Assembly (NCBI GenBank): GCA_017889585.1
Contig: JAGFZX010000017.1
Span: forward strand, 1-64,000
DNA length: 64,000 nucleotides
Reading direction: 5' to 3'
DNA from: Bacillota bacterium
GTDB taxonomy: Bacteria; Bacillota; Negativicutes; DSM-13327
Part shown: piece after piece, positions 43,870 to 52,887 of the stretch
Layout of the letters: every line of letters starts with the position of its first letter
How positions within the stretch are numbered: position 1 is the stretch's first letter
Program-made: the position numbers and the translations under genes
The notes under the pieces: generated by a model
Told to the model about the DNA's origin: nothing
What the model saw: only the letters and a program-made list of their open reading frames with translations
Databases searched by the model: none

Positions 43870-43950
43870 TAGACACGGAATTTTTTAACCGCAGAGGCGC
43901 AGATAACACAGAGAAAAGATTATTGTAAACCCTCTGCGGTTCGTAAAACT
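43870..43950. repeat. Dispersed repeat C, copy 1
   Basis: TTAACCGCAGAGGCGCAGA, TAACACAGAGA, then CCCTCTGCGGTTCG. The outer arms AACCGCAGAGG/CCTCTGCGGTT are complementary. A decayed relative occurs near 55.2 kb. Confidence 0.6.
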
Positions 43951-43972
43951 TATAATTTTTGAAACTAGAAAA

Positions 43973-44013
43973 AGTGGAAAGCTTATTGGCATGATGCCAA
44001 CAAACTTTCCACT
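43973..44013 (-). terminator. Terminator of the glcDF-type operon
   Basis: AGTGGAAAG and CTTTCCACT with an inner TTGGCATGATGCCAA stem. On the minus strand it is followed by TTTTTCTAG. Confidence 0.85.
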
Positions 44014-44029
44014 AACAGAGGATTCTATT

Positions 44030-45349
44030 TTACTTTTTGCTACCGGCTTGATAGGATCGGTCTAAGATTTGTATAACATGTAGGGTTTCCTTATCCATGT
44101 TATTTTGTTCTAAACCATCCATAATATGCATCCGGCAGGTACCACAACTTGTAGCAACAATATCAGCCTTTGTGGAGCCAATATCTGCAATTTTGCGATC
44201 ATTGACTTGGCGAGAAAGTTCATAATAGGACATACTAAAGGAACCTCCTGATCCGCAGCAACGATCAGGTTTTGACATCTCGACGAATTTTAAGCCAGGG
44301 ATGGCTTTTAAGATTTCTCGCGGTTGTTTGGTTACTTTAATACCACGGACCATATGACATGGATCATGCATAGTGACAGTAGCATTCACTGGACCGAGTT
44401 TTGTTTTGTCAAATTTAACAACATCAACTAAAAACTCGCTGATTTCATAGGTCTTTTTGGATATTTTTTCTGCTAGGGCTTTCATTTTAGGATCATCTTT
44501 AAACATGTGGACATATTCGATTTTGAAAGCCTCTGTACAAGAACCACAGGATGCGATAATATAATCAAAATTGTAGCTGTCAAAAGTTTCAAGATTGTGT
44601 TTAGCGAATACTTTGGCAGAGTCTACATCACCGGAATAGAATACAGGTGTACCACAGCAATGTTGCATACTAGGCATTACAACTTCAATATTATTGGCTT
44701 TCAGGACATTAATAGTAGCTTGACCAACATCTGTGTACATATAGTTGATTGTACAGCCCGTGAAAAAACCGACTCTCATCTTAGGATTCGCTACTTTAAT
44801 GACTTCAGGGTGTTGACTTCTAAGGGGACTAGCAGACATAGGAGCTGTTACCCGTTTTACATCCATACCGGGCATCGGGAAGCGGGCAATGGTGCCCATT
44901 TTACCGGGCAACTTTTTGAAGGATAATGGTGCAAAGAGACCTGCCATACGTAAGGAAAAGTCAAATAACTGTCTATTTTTTAGTAATGCAAAGACTTTTT
45001 TCTTGATCGGACCTAGTCCGCGGGCTTTTACAACTGCTTGGCGTCCACGTACAATCAGTTCATCAGCAGGCACGCCGCACGGACAATTAGTTGCACATGC
45101 TTTACAGGATAAACACATGCTCATAGCTTTTTCAAAATTGGAAGAAATGGGAAGTTTGCCACTGAGAACGCCTTCCATCAGAGATATCTTACCACGGGCT
45201 ACGGAATTTTCTTTACCTACTTCTTTGTATATTGGGCAGACTGCCATGCAATTTCCACATTTCATACAATTGGCAAGGGCGTCCTGAATATCGGTTAGTA
45301 GTTCTTTATCGTGGGCATTGATATCCTTTACATTAATTTCATCACTCAT
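44030..45349 (-). CDS. glcF: (S/R)-2-hydroxyacid dehydrogenase iron-sulfur subunit (GlcF-like)
   Basis: 439 aa electron-transfer subunit. The N-terminal pair of [4Fe-4S] motifs is CMKCGNCMAVCP (near residue 33) and CLSCKACATNCPCG (near 88), followed by two CCG domains (HCCGTPVFYSGD with CGSCTEAFK; DRCCGSGGSF with TSCGTCRMH). It takes electrons from the flavin subunit encoded 1 nt upstream. Glycolate, D-lactate and glycerate oxidases all share this architecture, so the symbol is a family label. It is peripheral to the membrane. Confidence 0.87.
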   Translation of the reverse strand: MSDEINVKDINAHDKELLTDIQDALANCMKCGNCMAVCPIYKEVGKENSVARGKISLMEGVLSGKLPISSNFEKAMSMCLSCKACATNCPCGVPADELIVRGRQAVVKARGLGPIKKKVFALLKNRQLFDFSLRMAGLFAPLSFKKLPGKMGTIARFPMPGMDVKRVTAPMSASPLRSQHPEVIKVANPKMRVGFFTGCTINYMYTDVGQATINVLKANNIEVVMPSMQHCCGTPVFYSGDVDSAKVFAKHNLETFDSYNFDYIIASCGSCTEAFKIEYVHMFKDDPKMKALAEKISKKTYEISEFLVDVVKFDKTKLGPVNATVTMHDPCHMVRGIKVTKQPREILKAIPGLKFVEMSKPDRCCGSGGSFSMSYYELSRQVNDRKIADIGSTKADIVATSCGTCRMHIMDGLEQNNMDKETLHVIQILDRSYQAGSKK

Positions 45350-45350
45350 A

Positions 45351-46733
45351 TTAACACTCTCCCACTAACTTACCAGGATTTAAAATCAAGTTAGGATCAA
45401 GTGTGCGTTTGATCGATCTCATAACATTCATGGACACTGCACCGTGTTGGTTTTCCATCCAAGGAAGTTTACCAAGACCGATACCATGTTCACCGCTTAA
45501 TGTACCGCCAAGGGCAATCGCAGTTTTAAACATTTCATCCATTGCTAGGTATACACGTTTCATTTCCTCGGCATCTCTGATATCGCAAACAATAGTAGGG
45601 TGCATATTGCCATCTCCAGCATGACCAAATGTTCCGATCGTAACATTGTGTTTTTGAGCAGCAGCACTTACAGCACGTAGGAAATCAGGTACTTTGTTCC
45701 GAGGCACGGTAGCATCTTCCACAAAAGTTGTCGGACGGAGCTTGGCGAGTGCCGGCAAGGCAGCACGGCGAGCAGCCCATAATTTATCGCGTTCGGCATC
45801 ATCCTTAGCAATTTGCACAGTAGCAGCGTTATTTGATTTAAGAACAGTCATAACTTTGGCAGCTTCTTGTTCGACAACAGTAGGATTACCGTCAACTTCA
45901 ATAAGCAGTATGGCCTGGGCAGCTAATGGTAGACCGATTTTCATATAATCTTCTACTGTACGAATCGTAGCGTTATCCATAATTTCTAAGGTAGCAGGGA
46001 TGATTTTGGCGGCAATGATCCCGGAAACAGCTTTGCCAGCATCATCTAGGTCGTTAAATATTGCCATCATGGCTTTCTTTGCTTCTGGTGCAGGTACAAG
46101 TTTAGCAATAATTTTGGTGATGACACATAATGTGCCTTCAGAGCCAGTAAATAGTTTGGTCATGTCATAACCGGAAACATCTTTTACATTTTTCCCGCCA
46201 GTATTCATGATATCGCCGTTAGCGAGGACTACTTCTAGACCCATAACATAATGCTTGGAAACTCCATATTTTAGGCCTCGCAGACCACCGGCATTCTCAC
46301 ATACTGTGCCACCTAAGGTTGCAGTTGCGACTGTACCTGGATCTGGTGGATAGATAAGACCAGATACGGCAACAGTGCTATTTAAATCGGCAACAATAAC
46401 ACCAGGTTCTGCTACTGCTACCAGGTTTTCTAAGTCTATTTCCACAATTTTATTGAAACGTGTCATGAGCAGTACAATTCCACCCTTGGTAGGAACACAG
46501 CCTGCACTAAGATTGGTACCTGAACCCCGCGGATAAACAGGTATTTTATTAGCGTTAGCAAGTTTCATAATTTGTGAAACTTCATTGGTATTGGCAGGAG
46601 TAACTACGGCATCTGGCATATGAGCATGGCCTGGTGTTGCATCATAGGAATAAGAAAATAAATCCTCAGTACTGGTCATGACATTGTCCTCGCCGACAAT
46701 CTTCTTTAAGGCATCGATATGGTTTTGTTGCAT
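45351..46733 (-). CDS. glcD: FAD-linked 2-hydroxyacid dehydrogenase (GlcD-like)
   Basis: 460 aa flavoprotein. The PCMH-type FAD domain occupies about residues 1-215 (PDAVVTPANTNEVSQIM; YPRGSGTNLSAGCVP; VSGYDMTKLFTGSEGTL) and the C-terminal FAD-oxidase domain includes TFGHAGDGNMHP and LSGEHGIGLGKL. It oxidises glycolate, D-lactate or a similar 2-hydroxyacid and passes electrons to the GlcF-like subunit. Its stop is separated from the next gene by 1 nt, so they are co-transcribed. No EtfAB genes are nearby, which argues against the electron-confurcating lactate dehydrogenase arrangement. Confidence 0.88.
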   Translation of the reverse strand: MQQNHIDALKKIVGEDNVMTSTEDLFSYSYDATPGHAHMPDAVVTPANTNEVSQIMKLANANKIPVYPRGSGTNLSAGCVPTKGGIVLLMTRFNKIVEIDLENLVAVAEPGVIVADLNSTVAVSGLIYPPDPGTVATATLGGTVCENAGGLRGLKYGVSKHYVMGLEVVLANGDIMNTGGKNVKDVSGYDMTKLFTGSEGTLCVITKIIAKLVPAPEAKKAMMAIFNDLDDAGKAVSGIIAAKIIPATLEIMDNATIRTVEDYMKIGLPLAAQAILLIEVDGNPTVVEQEAAKVMTVLKSNNAATVQIAKDDAERDKLWAARRAALPALAKLRPTTFVEDATVPRNKVPDFLRAVSAAAQKHNVTIGTFGHAGDGNMHPTIVCDIRDAEEMKRVYLAMDEMFKTAIALGGTLSGEHGIGLGKLPWMENQHGAVSMNVMRSIKRTLDPNLILNPGKLVGEC

Positions 46734-46894
46734 CTTTTATATACTCCTTTACTTCTAAAATTGGGAAACTAAGTCAAATGTGCAAAAAATAACAATCTTG
46801 ACTAGGGAAAATAAGAATAATACTAGTTGTATTTTCACTTAAATGGAGATAGATGTAAATCAGGTATATACAGTAAAGTGTAGTAGGGGCGTGT

Positions 46895-46910
46895 CCTACA
46901 AATTTGTAGG
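46895..46910. promoter_or_regulatory. Perfect palindrome, candidate operator
   Basis: CCTACAAATTTGTAGG, 16-nt perfect palindrome between the regulator gene and glcD. Matching half-sites CCTACA (47697-47702) and TTGTAGG (47764-47770) lie in the regulator/hydrogenase intergenic region. It could be the binding site of the adjacent NarL-type regulator. Confidence 0.4.
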
Positions 46911-46936
46911 GTATAGCCTTACGCTTGGCAAGAAAA

Positions 46937-47593
46937 CTATAGAGCTATTAAGTTATATTGAATGGCGTAATTCACTAGGTCGGATTTCTTATGGATATTT
47001 AGTTTATGCATAATACGTGAACGATATGTATCAATTGTTTTTGGGCTAAGGGATAACAGTTTAGCAATTTCGCTATTGGTATGACCATGAGCTAAAAATC
47101 GCAGTACTTCTCGTTCCCTAGTACTTAAGATTTTATATGGGCTTTGTTGATCTGATACATCAGTGCTGGTATAAAGTATGCTATTTAATAATGATTGGGA
47201 CAGAGCCTCATTCAGATATTTTTTACCTGTATGAATTTTGATAATACATTCCATAAGCTCGGTATCAGCTGATTTTTTTAGTACATAGCTATTGGCTCCT
47301 GAACGCATGACTTCTGTGATGTATTCTTCGTCATCATACATGGTTAATACTAATATCGGGCACGTTAGACCGCGAGACCTAATTTCTTTTATACAATCAA
47401 TACCGTTCATATCTGGCATGGATAAATCAAGTAACAAAACATTCGGCTTAAGAGTTTCCACCATTTCGATAGCCTGAAAGCCATTTTCTGCTTCACCAAT
47501 GACTTCAAATTGGGGAGAACTGTTGAGGAGGGACTTGAGCCCGGAGCGCAAAACAGCGTGGTCATCAGCTAGGACAATACGAATTTTATTGAT
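46937..47593 (-). CDS. NarL/FixJ-family response regulator with AUC start
   Basis: 218 aa. Receiver domain at residues 1-120 with acidic pocket Asp10-Asp11, phospho-acceptor Asp56 (LLLDLSMPD) and the conserved Lys (SYVLKKS); LuxR-type helix-turn-helix at the C-terminus (LSTREREVLRFLAHGHTNSE; SPKTIDTYRSRIMHKL). The first ATG/GTG/TTG in frame is a TTG at residue 15, which would remove the acidic pocket. Upstream the frame reads ATC AAT AAA ATT CGT, i.e. MNKIRIVLADDH if ATC initiates, with AAAGGGGG 7 nt before it. I therefore use the ATC. It probably pairs with the diacid-domain kinase. Confidence 0.8.
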   Translation of the reverse strand: MNKIRIVLADDHAVLRSGLKSLLNSSPQFEVIGEAENGFQAIEMVETLKPNVLLLDLSMPDMNGIDCIKEIRSRGLTCPILVLTMYDDEEYITEVMRSGANSYVLKKSADTELMECIIKIHTGKKYLNEALSQSLLNSILYTSTDVSDQQSPYKILSTREREVLRFLAHGHTNSEIAKLLSLSPKTIDTYRSRIMHKLNIHKKSDLVNYAIQYNLIAL

Positions 47594-47833
47594 AAAAAGA
47601 CCCCCTTTGCGATAGTAACAGAAATCTACTATATAAATGTAACATATTTGAAATGCAGAGTAAAATAGTAATGACCAAGGCGGAATAGCTGTTTTACCTA
47701 CAGGTATTGCTTGGGCTATAAAAATATTTGTAAGTTTTTGATGTTTTTCAAATAATCAGTAAGTTGTAGGCAGGATTAGTATAAGCTTTCATAGAATATA
47801 AATATTATTATGTAATGATGAGGTGGTAGGATC

Positions 47834-49855
47834 ATGATTGCAAGTGATTTGTATTATCTAATGCTGTTATTGTTTAGTGCAGGTGTAGTGTCGGTTTTTT
47901 TTACTAGAAGTAATGCGAAACTTACAAATTATATTGCACATAGTATTGCGCTCATGGGCTCTGCCGCGGCGATACTATGTGCAATTTTTATTTTTATACA
48001 GGGCAAGGTGGTCGTTGCCTTGCCTGTGGTGTTGCCATTTGGTCCCATAGGCACAAGTATTGATTATTTATCAGCCTATTTTTTGCTGATTGTTGGGGTG
48101 GTAGGTGCAGCTACCAGCATCTATGCCTATGGCTATAGCCGGGAATATTATAATTGTCGCCTGCCTCTAATGGCAGGTTTGTATAATGTTTTTTTATTGT
48201 CTATGGTGCTAGTATTTACAGTGAGTCATGTGGTAGCCTTTATTATTGCGTGGGAAGTCATGAGCACCGTATCTTTTTTATTGGTCAATCACGAATATGA
48301 GAAAAAAGTAAGTACTCGAGCTGCTTATATTTATATTGTAATGACACATATTGGGACTATTTTTATTATCACTGCATTTTTATTGTTAGCAACCGGGGCT
48401 GGCAGTATGGATTTTAGTCAGTTAAAAGGCAGTTTAGTCAGTGAAAATTCGAGAAATATCATTTTCCTATGCGTTCTAATCGGTTTTGGTACAAAAGCTG
48501 GGATGGTTCCTTTGCATATCTGGTTACCACGGGCTCATCCTGCTGCTCCTAGTCATGTTTCTGCTTTAATGTCTGGCGTCATGCTCAAAACAGCTATTTA
48601 TGGTATGTGTCGATTTTTTCTAGAGTTTTTGGGAACAGGACCGGTGTGGTGGGGAAACCTGATTTTAGTATTGGCGATTATTACTGCTGTTATCGGAGTG
48701 CTATATGCTTTTATTGAACATGATATTAAGCGGTTATTAGCCTATAGCAGTGTGGAAAATATTGGTATTATATTGCTGGGTATTGGCGCTGGTATGGTGT
48801 TTATGAGTAAAGAACAGCCATTCTTGGCCGGCGTGGCTTTTAGTGCCGCACTGTATCATGTTTTTAATCATGCATTATTTAAGTCCTTGTTATTCATGGG
48901 TGCTGGGGCAGTACTACAGGCAACTCATACGAAGGATATGGAACAACTGGGCGGATTGATCAAAAAAATGCCTTATACGGCAGTATTTTGTCTAGTTAGC
49001 TCAGTTGCAATAGCGGCGTTGCCACCCTTAAATGGATTTGTAAGTGAGTGGTTGACTTTTCAGGTATTACTATTTTTACCTCAAGCGTTGGTCGGCATTA
49101 CAGGCAAGGTTTTTAGTGCTTTACTAATCCCTTTATTAGGATTAACAGGGGCACTGGCAGCAGCTTGTTTTGCTACGTCCTTTGGTATTACTTTTCTCGC
49201 TAAGCCCCGCAGTAAAAAGGCAGAACAGGCAGTTGAGGCAGCGCCTTCCATGTTAGTTGCTATGGGGATGTTAGCAGGTATGTGTGTGGTTTTGGGTCTA
49301 TGGCCGAGGGCCATGCTTACGATATTGAGTCAGGTGCTAGTGAGGTTTCCTAGTATTGATACCAGAGGTTTGGTTGGTTATGACTGGTATGTACTGGCCC
49401 CAGCCACAGGTCAAAGTGACGGGGGAATTTCAACGGCTGCTATTGTACTCCTCTTACTGAGTGGATTAGCTATAGCTATGCTACTACATTTCATATTTGG
49501 CAAGGAGAAAGTTGCCGTTGGTGAAACATGGACATGTGGTATTGTGCCGAATTATCATATGGAGTATACAGCTACTGGATTTTCAAAATCCATACGTATG
49601 GTGTTCAATAGTATTGTTCATCCCTACTTTGAAACTTTGATTAATGCCAATGATAATAAATATTATGGGCGCAAGTTGTTCTACCATGTACGCATTCGAT
49701 ATTTATTCGTTTCAGTAGTTTATCGTCCTATTAATGAAATCATTATTAGAGCAGCCAAATTTATGAAAAGTATTCAGACTGGCAGTGTACAATTGTATGT
49801 TGGATATATTATGGCAGTCACAGTGGTCATATTGATTTGGAGCACAGGGTGGTGA
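47834..49855 (+). CDS. hyfB: Hydrogenase-4 type membrane subunit B (HyfB/HycC, NuoL-like)
   Basis: 673-aa antiporter-like subunit with about 15-16 helices. The proton-antiporter core is visible with FIIAWEVMSTVSFLLVNHE (conserved Glu), GTKAGMVPLHIWLPRAHPAA and LLAYSSVENIGIIL. Length equals E. coli HyfB. The C-terminal 150 residues form the lateral extension (ETWTCGIVPNYHMEYTATGF). First gene of a six-gene operon; the 240-nt region upstream is shared with the divergent regulator gene. It probably couples H2 chemistry to ion pumping. Confidence 0.92.
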   Translation: MIASDLYYLMLLLFSAGVVSVFFTRSNAKLTNYIAHSIALMGSAAAILCAIFIFIQGKVVVALPVVLPFGPIGTSIDYLSAYFLLIVGVVGAATSIYAYGYSREYYNCRLPLMAGLYNVFLLSMVLVFTVSHVVAFIIAWEVMSTVSFLLVNHEYEKKVSTRAAYIYIVMTHIGTIFIITAFLLLATGAGSMDFSQLKGSLVSENSRNIIFLCVLIGFGTKAGMVPLHIWLPRAHPAAPSHVSALMSGVMLKTAIYGMCRFFLEFLGTGPVWWGNLILVLAIITAVIGVLYAFIEHDIKRLLAYSSVENIGIILLGIGAGMVFMSKEQPFLAGVAFSAALYHVFNHALFKSLLFMGAGAVLQATHTKDMEQLGGLIKKMPYTAVFCLVSSVAIAALPPLNGFVSEWLTFQVLLFLPQALVGITGKVFSALLIPLLGLTGALAAACFATSFGITFLAKPRSKKAEQAVEAAPSMLVAMGMLAGMCVVLGLWPRAMLTILSQVLVRFPSIDTRGLVGYDWYVLAPATGQSDGGISTAAIVLLLLSGLAIAMLLHFIFGKEKVAVGETWTCGIVPNYHMEYTATGFSKSIRMVFNSIVHPYFETLINANDNKYYGRKLFYHVRIRYLFVSVVYRPINEIIIRAAKFMKSIQTGSVQLYVGYIMAVTVVILIWSTGW

Positions 49856-49862
49856 ATAGGTG

Positions 49863-50753
49863 ATGAATATATTATTAAGTGTTATTCAGGCTTTGGGATT
49901 GGTACTGTTGGCACCATTGGTGGCAGGAATTATCAAAACGGCTAAAGCAGGACTGCAAAGCAGGCGAGGCCCTAGGATTTTTCAGCTTTACTTTGATTTA
50001 ATTAAGCTATTGGCCAAAGATAGTGTCGTATCACCGACTGTTTCTTGGATCTTTAAGATAGCGCCATACATTTATTTTGCTGCCTCTGCCGCTGCAGCTG
50101 CGCTGGTGCCTATTGTTACTAGTCAGAGTTCGGGGGTTGGTGATTTCTTTACATTAATATATTTATTGGCACTTGGAAGGTTCTTTTTAGTACTGGCATC
50201 ATTAGATGGTGGTAGCGCTTTTGGCGGTATGGGTGGGGCACGGGAAATGTTTATCGCCATATTGGTGGAGCCGGCTCTTCTACTATCCATTCTGACTGTT
50301 GCTTCTAAAGCTCAAACAACAAATTTAGGGTTAATGGCGAGTCACGCGGCAAGCAGCTCCTTGTCCTTGGCTTATGTGTTTGCAGCTATCGCTTTTTTTA
50401 TTGTATTAATTGCAGAGACTGGGCGTATTCCCGTGGATAATCCTGATACTCATTTAGAGCTAACTATGATTCATGAAGGTATGGTTTTGGAATATTCCGG
50501 GCGTAAATTGGCCTTGATTTTTTGGGCGTCCGCAGTCAAACAAATGATTATGATATTGTTATTTATCTTGCTGTTCTTGCCTGGTAATGTGTTTGGTAGT
50601 ACTATTTTTATCGGGATAGTACTGAAAGTATTACTGGTAGCTGTTTCTATTGCGATTGCTGAGACCAGCACGAATAAAATGCGGCTTTTCAAAGTGCCCA
50701 ATTTTTTAGCGGTATCCTGTTTATTGTCTTTACTGGCGCTCGTTGCACAGTAA
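49863..50753 (+). CDS. hyfC: Hydrogenase-4 type membrane subunit C (HyfC/HycD, NuoH-like)
   Basis: About 296 aa, eight helices, the membrane anchor that contacts the hydrogenase large and small subunits. The NuoH-type signature GLQSRRGPRIFQLYFDLIKLL is near residue 30 and the conserved RIPVDNPDTHLELTMIHE loop is near residue 180. Start at an ATG directly after a GTG in the same frame, 7 nt after the end of hyfB. Its ion path carries the conserved acidic residues of the family. Confidence 0.92.
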   Translation: MNILLSVIQALGLVLLAPLVAGIIKTAKAGLQSRRGPRIFQLYFDLIKLLAKDSVVSPTVSWIFKIAPYIYFAASAAAAALVPIVTSQSSGVGDFFTLIYLLALGRFFLVLASLDGGSAFGGMGGAREMFIAILVEPALLLSILTVASKAQTTNLGLMASHAASSSLSLAYVFAAIAFFIVLIAETGRIPVDNPDTHLELTMIHEGMVLEYSGRKLALIFWASAVKQMIMILLFILLFLPGNVFGSTIFIGIVLKVLLVAVSIAIAETSTNKMRLFKVPNFLAVSCLLSLLALVAQ

Positions 50754-50782
50754 GGAAATAGTCGTGGTGAGGAGGGTAATTT

Positions 50783-51409
50783 ATGAATATACTAACAATT
50801 TTATTGTTATTTACAACCTTATTGTTGACTAGAGTATCTGGGCTTAAAACCGCTGTGAGGATTATCGGAGTTCAGTCTTTTATGTTGGCTCTAGCATGTA
50901 CAGCAGTGGGAATAGATACAGGGGAAGTACAGATATATGTTGCAGCTTTATTAACTATCATCATTAAAGCAGGTTTTTTGCCCTATGTCTTAATGAATAT
51001 TGTTAGCACATTACAACAGGAACGTGAAAATCATCCTATTTTAAATATTAATTATTCAGCAGTAACTGCTTGTATTGCTATTGTACTTTCATATGGTCTT
51101 ATTGACCGGGCATTACCTGGGGCTGGTAGTCGTGATGCCCTAGCTACTGCTGTGGCTATGACTCTCATTGGGCTATTGCTCATTATAACGCGAAGACAAG
51201 CTGTCATGCAGATTATGGGAATGATTACGATGGAAAACGGTATATATTTAGTGGGATTGTCGGCGGCAAAAGGTTTTCCTTTAATTATTGAACTGGGAGT
51301 TTTCTTTGATGTATTGGTTGCGGTGATGGTGCTCGGGATTTTGACATATCGACTGAAATTATCAGGGATGTCAACAGATACCAGCAGATTAAAAAAACTA
51401 AAGGGATGA
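50783..51409 (+). CDS. hyfE: Hydrogenase-4 type membrane subunit E (HyfE, NuoK-like)
   Basis: 208 aa, about seven helices, with the NuoK-like core near residues 140-165 (QAVMQIMGMITMENGIYLVG, containing the conserved Glu). E. coli HyfE has 216 aa. GAGG precedes the ATG. The gene ends 4 nt before hyfF. Presence of HyfE distinguishes this operon from the smaller Hyc-type hydrogenase 3. Confidence 0.9.
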   Translation: MNILTILLLFTTLLLTRVSGLKTAVRIIGVQSFMLALACTAVGIDTGEVQIYVAALLTIIIKAGFLPYVLMNIVSTLQQERENHPILNINYSAVTACIAIVLSYGLIDRALPGAGSRDALATAVAMTLIGLLLIITRRQAVMQIMGMITMENGIYLVGLSAAKGFPLIIELGVFFDVLVAVMVLGILTYRLKLSGMSTDTSRLKKLKG

Positions 51410-51413
51410 TATT

Positions 51414-52883
51414 GTGGGGGATTTACTGTTTTTGGCCCTGTTTTTACCCATACTAACTGGTTTGGTATCGATTTTTCAGCCCCAAAAAGTTAGTATAGCA
51501 ATAGTGAATCTAACAGGCAGTATTTTAACAAGTTCGTCTTTAGTAGCCATTGTATATAAAATTACAATGGAAGGGGCTTTTAGTTATAAAATGTTGTATG
51601 TCGATCATTTAAGTGCTGTATTACTTAGTATAGTGGCTGTATTATCATTTACGTCAATGCTATTTTCTATTTCTTATATGGAAAAAGAATTAGCAAATGG
51701 GCATATAACCTTTGAAATGCTGCATAGATATTATGTGTTGTTTAATTTATTGATTTTTACCATGATTAGTGTGTTAATTGTAGGGAATTTGGGTCTAATG
51801 TGGGTGGCTGTGGAAGCTACTACCTTGGCATCTGCTTTTTTAGTGGCTTTTTATTTTAATCATTCCGCTCTGGAGGCTGCCTGGAAATATGTAATGGTGT
51901 GTACGGTAGGAATATGTCTGGCGTTGCTGGGTACTACTCTCTTGTATTATGCTCAGGTTAGCGTGGTTGGCTCAGATTTCCAAGCACTGAGTTGGTTGGA
52001 GCTAAAAAAGATGAGTCCGGATCTTGATCCCACAATTGTTAAATTAGCCTTTGTGTTTATTTTGATCGGTTATGGGACAAAAGTGGGACTAGCGCCTATG
52101 CATACCTGGCTACCTGATGCCCACAGCCAGGCACCGTCACCAATTAGCGCTTTGCTATCTGGCGTGGTATTAAGTTGCGCAGTATACGCTATCATGCGTA
52201 ATTTAATTGTAGTACAAGCGGTTATTAATCATGAGTTTTTGCAATACTTATTGATTGGTTTTGGTGTGCTTTCTATTGCCATTGCTATTCCCTTTATCTT
52301 AGTGCAGCATGACCTTAAAAGGTTGTTGGCTTATTCTAGTGTAGAGCATATGGGAATAGTTATCTTAGGAATTGGTATTGGGACTCCCTTGGCCATTTAT
52401 GGTGCTCTGCTGCATGTTATTAATCATGCAATTGCGAAATCGGCCCTATTTTATATGGCAGGTGTGATAACGCAAGAGTATCAGACAAAACATATTGCCC
52501 GTATTCGTGGGCTAGTCAGTACCATGCCCTTTGTGGGCACATTGTTTATCATTGCTATCCTGGCAATTACTGGAACACCACCTTTTGGTATTTTTATCAG
52601 TAAATTTATCATTATCGGGGCAGCCTTTTCTAGTGGGCGGGTACTATTAGGATCAGGCGTACTACTGTTACTTGCTGGTATTTTTGCTGGGATGATGTAT
52701 TATTGCTTGTCAATGGCCTTTGGCTCTAAACCCAAATACCGAGCTTCTAGTGTATCGATTGGCAAGCCGGCTCTTATGGCGATGGCTATTTCAGTAGGGC
52801 TCATTATTGTGACAGGATTGTATGTACCAACTTGGTTAGACGACATGTTAACTATGGCGGCATCTATTGTAATGGGAGGGTAA
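51414..52883 (+). CDS. hyfF: Hydrogenase-4 type membrane subunit F (HyfF, NuoN/M-like)
   Basis: 489 aa, 13-14 helices, a second antiporter-like subunit. The core motifs are LGLMWVAVEATTLASAFLVA, GTKVGLAPMHTWLPDAHSQA and LLAYSSVEHMGIVILGIG, with the conserved Glu and Lys residues of proton-translocating Mrp/Nuo proteins. GTG start after AAAGGG. HyfD, the third antiporter-like subunit of the E. coli operon, is absent, so the complex probably has two antiporter-like modules. Confidence 0.92.
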   Translation: MGDLLFLALFLPILTGLVSIFQPQKVSIAIVNLTGSILTSSSLVAIVYKITMEGAFSYKMLYVDHLSAVLLSIVAVLSFTSMLFSISYMEKELANGHITFEMLHRYYVLFNLLIFTMISVLIVGNLGLMWVAVEATTLASAFLVAFYFNHSALEAAWKYVMVCTVGICLALLGTTLLYYAQVSVVGSDFQALSWLELKKMSPDLDPTIVKLAFVFILIGYGTKVGLAPMHTWLPDAHSQAPSPISALLSGVVLSCAVYAIMRNLIVVQAVINHEFLQYLLIGFGVLSIAIAIPFILVQHDLKRLLAYSSVEHMGIVILGIGIGTPLAIYGALLHVINHAIAKSALFYMAGVITQEYQTKHIARIRGLVSTMPFVGTLFIIAILAITGTPPFGIFISKFIIIGAAFSSGRVLLGSGVLLLLAGIFAGMMYYCLSMAFGSKPKYRASSVSIGKPALMAMAISVGLIIVTGLYVPTWLDDMLTMAASIVMGG

Positions 52884-52887
52884 TGAT

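Noticed and set aside
44507-45287. Two plus-strand open frames of 139 and 132 codons
   Set aside because: Antisense to the glcF-type gene, whose Fe-S motifs are intact; no ribosome binding sites.
44030-46733. Electron-confurcating lactate dehydrogenase (Ldh-EtfAB)
   Set aside because: The flavoprotein is next to a GlcF-like Fe-S protein, not to etfA/etfB genes.
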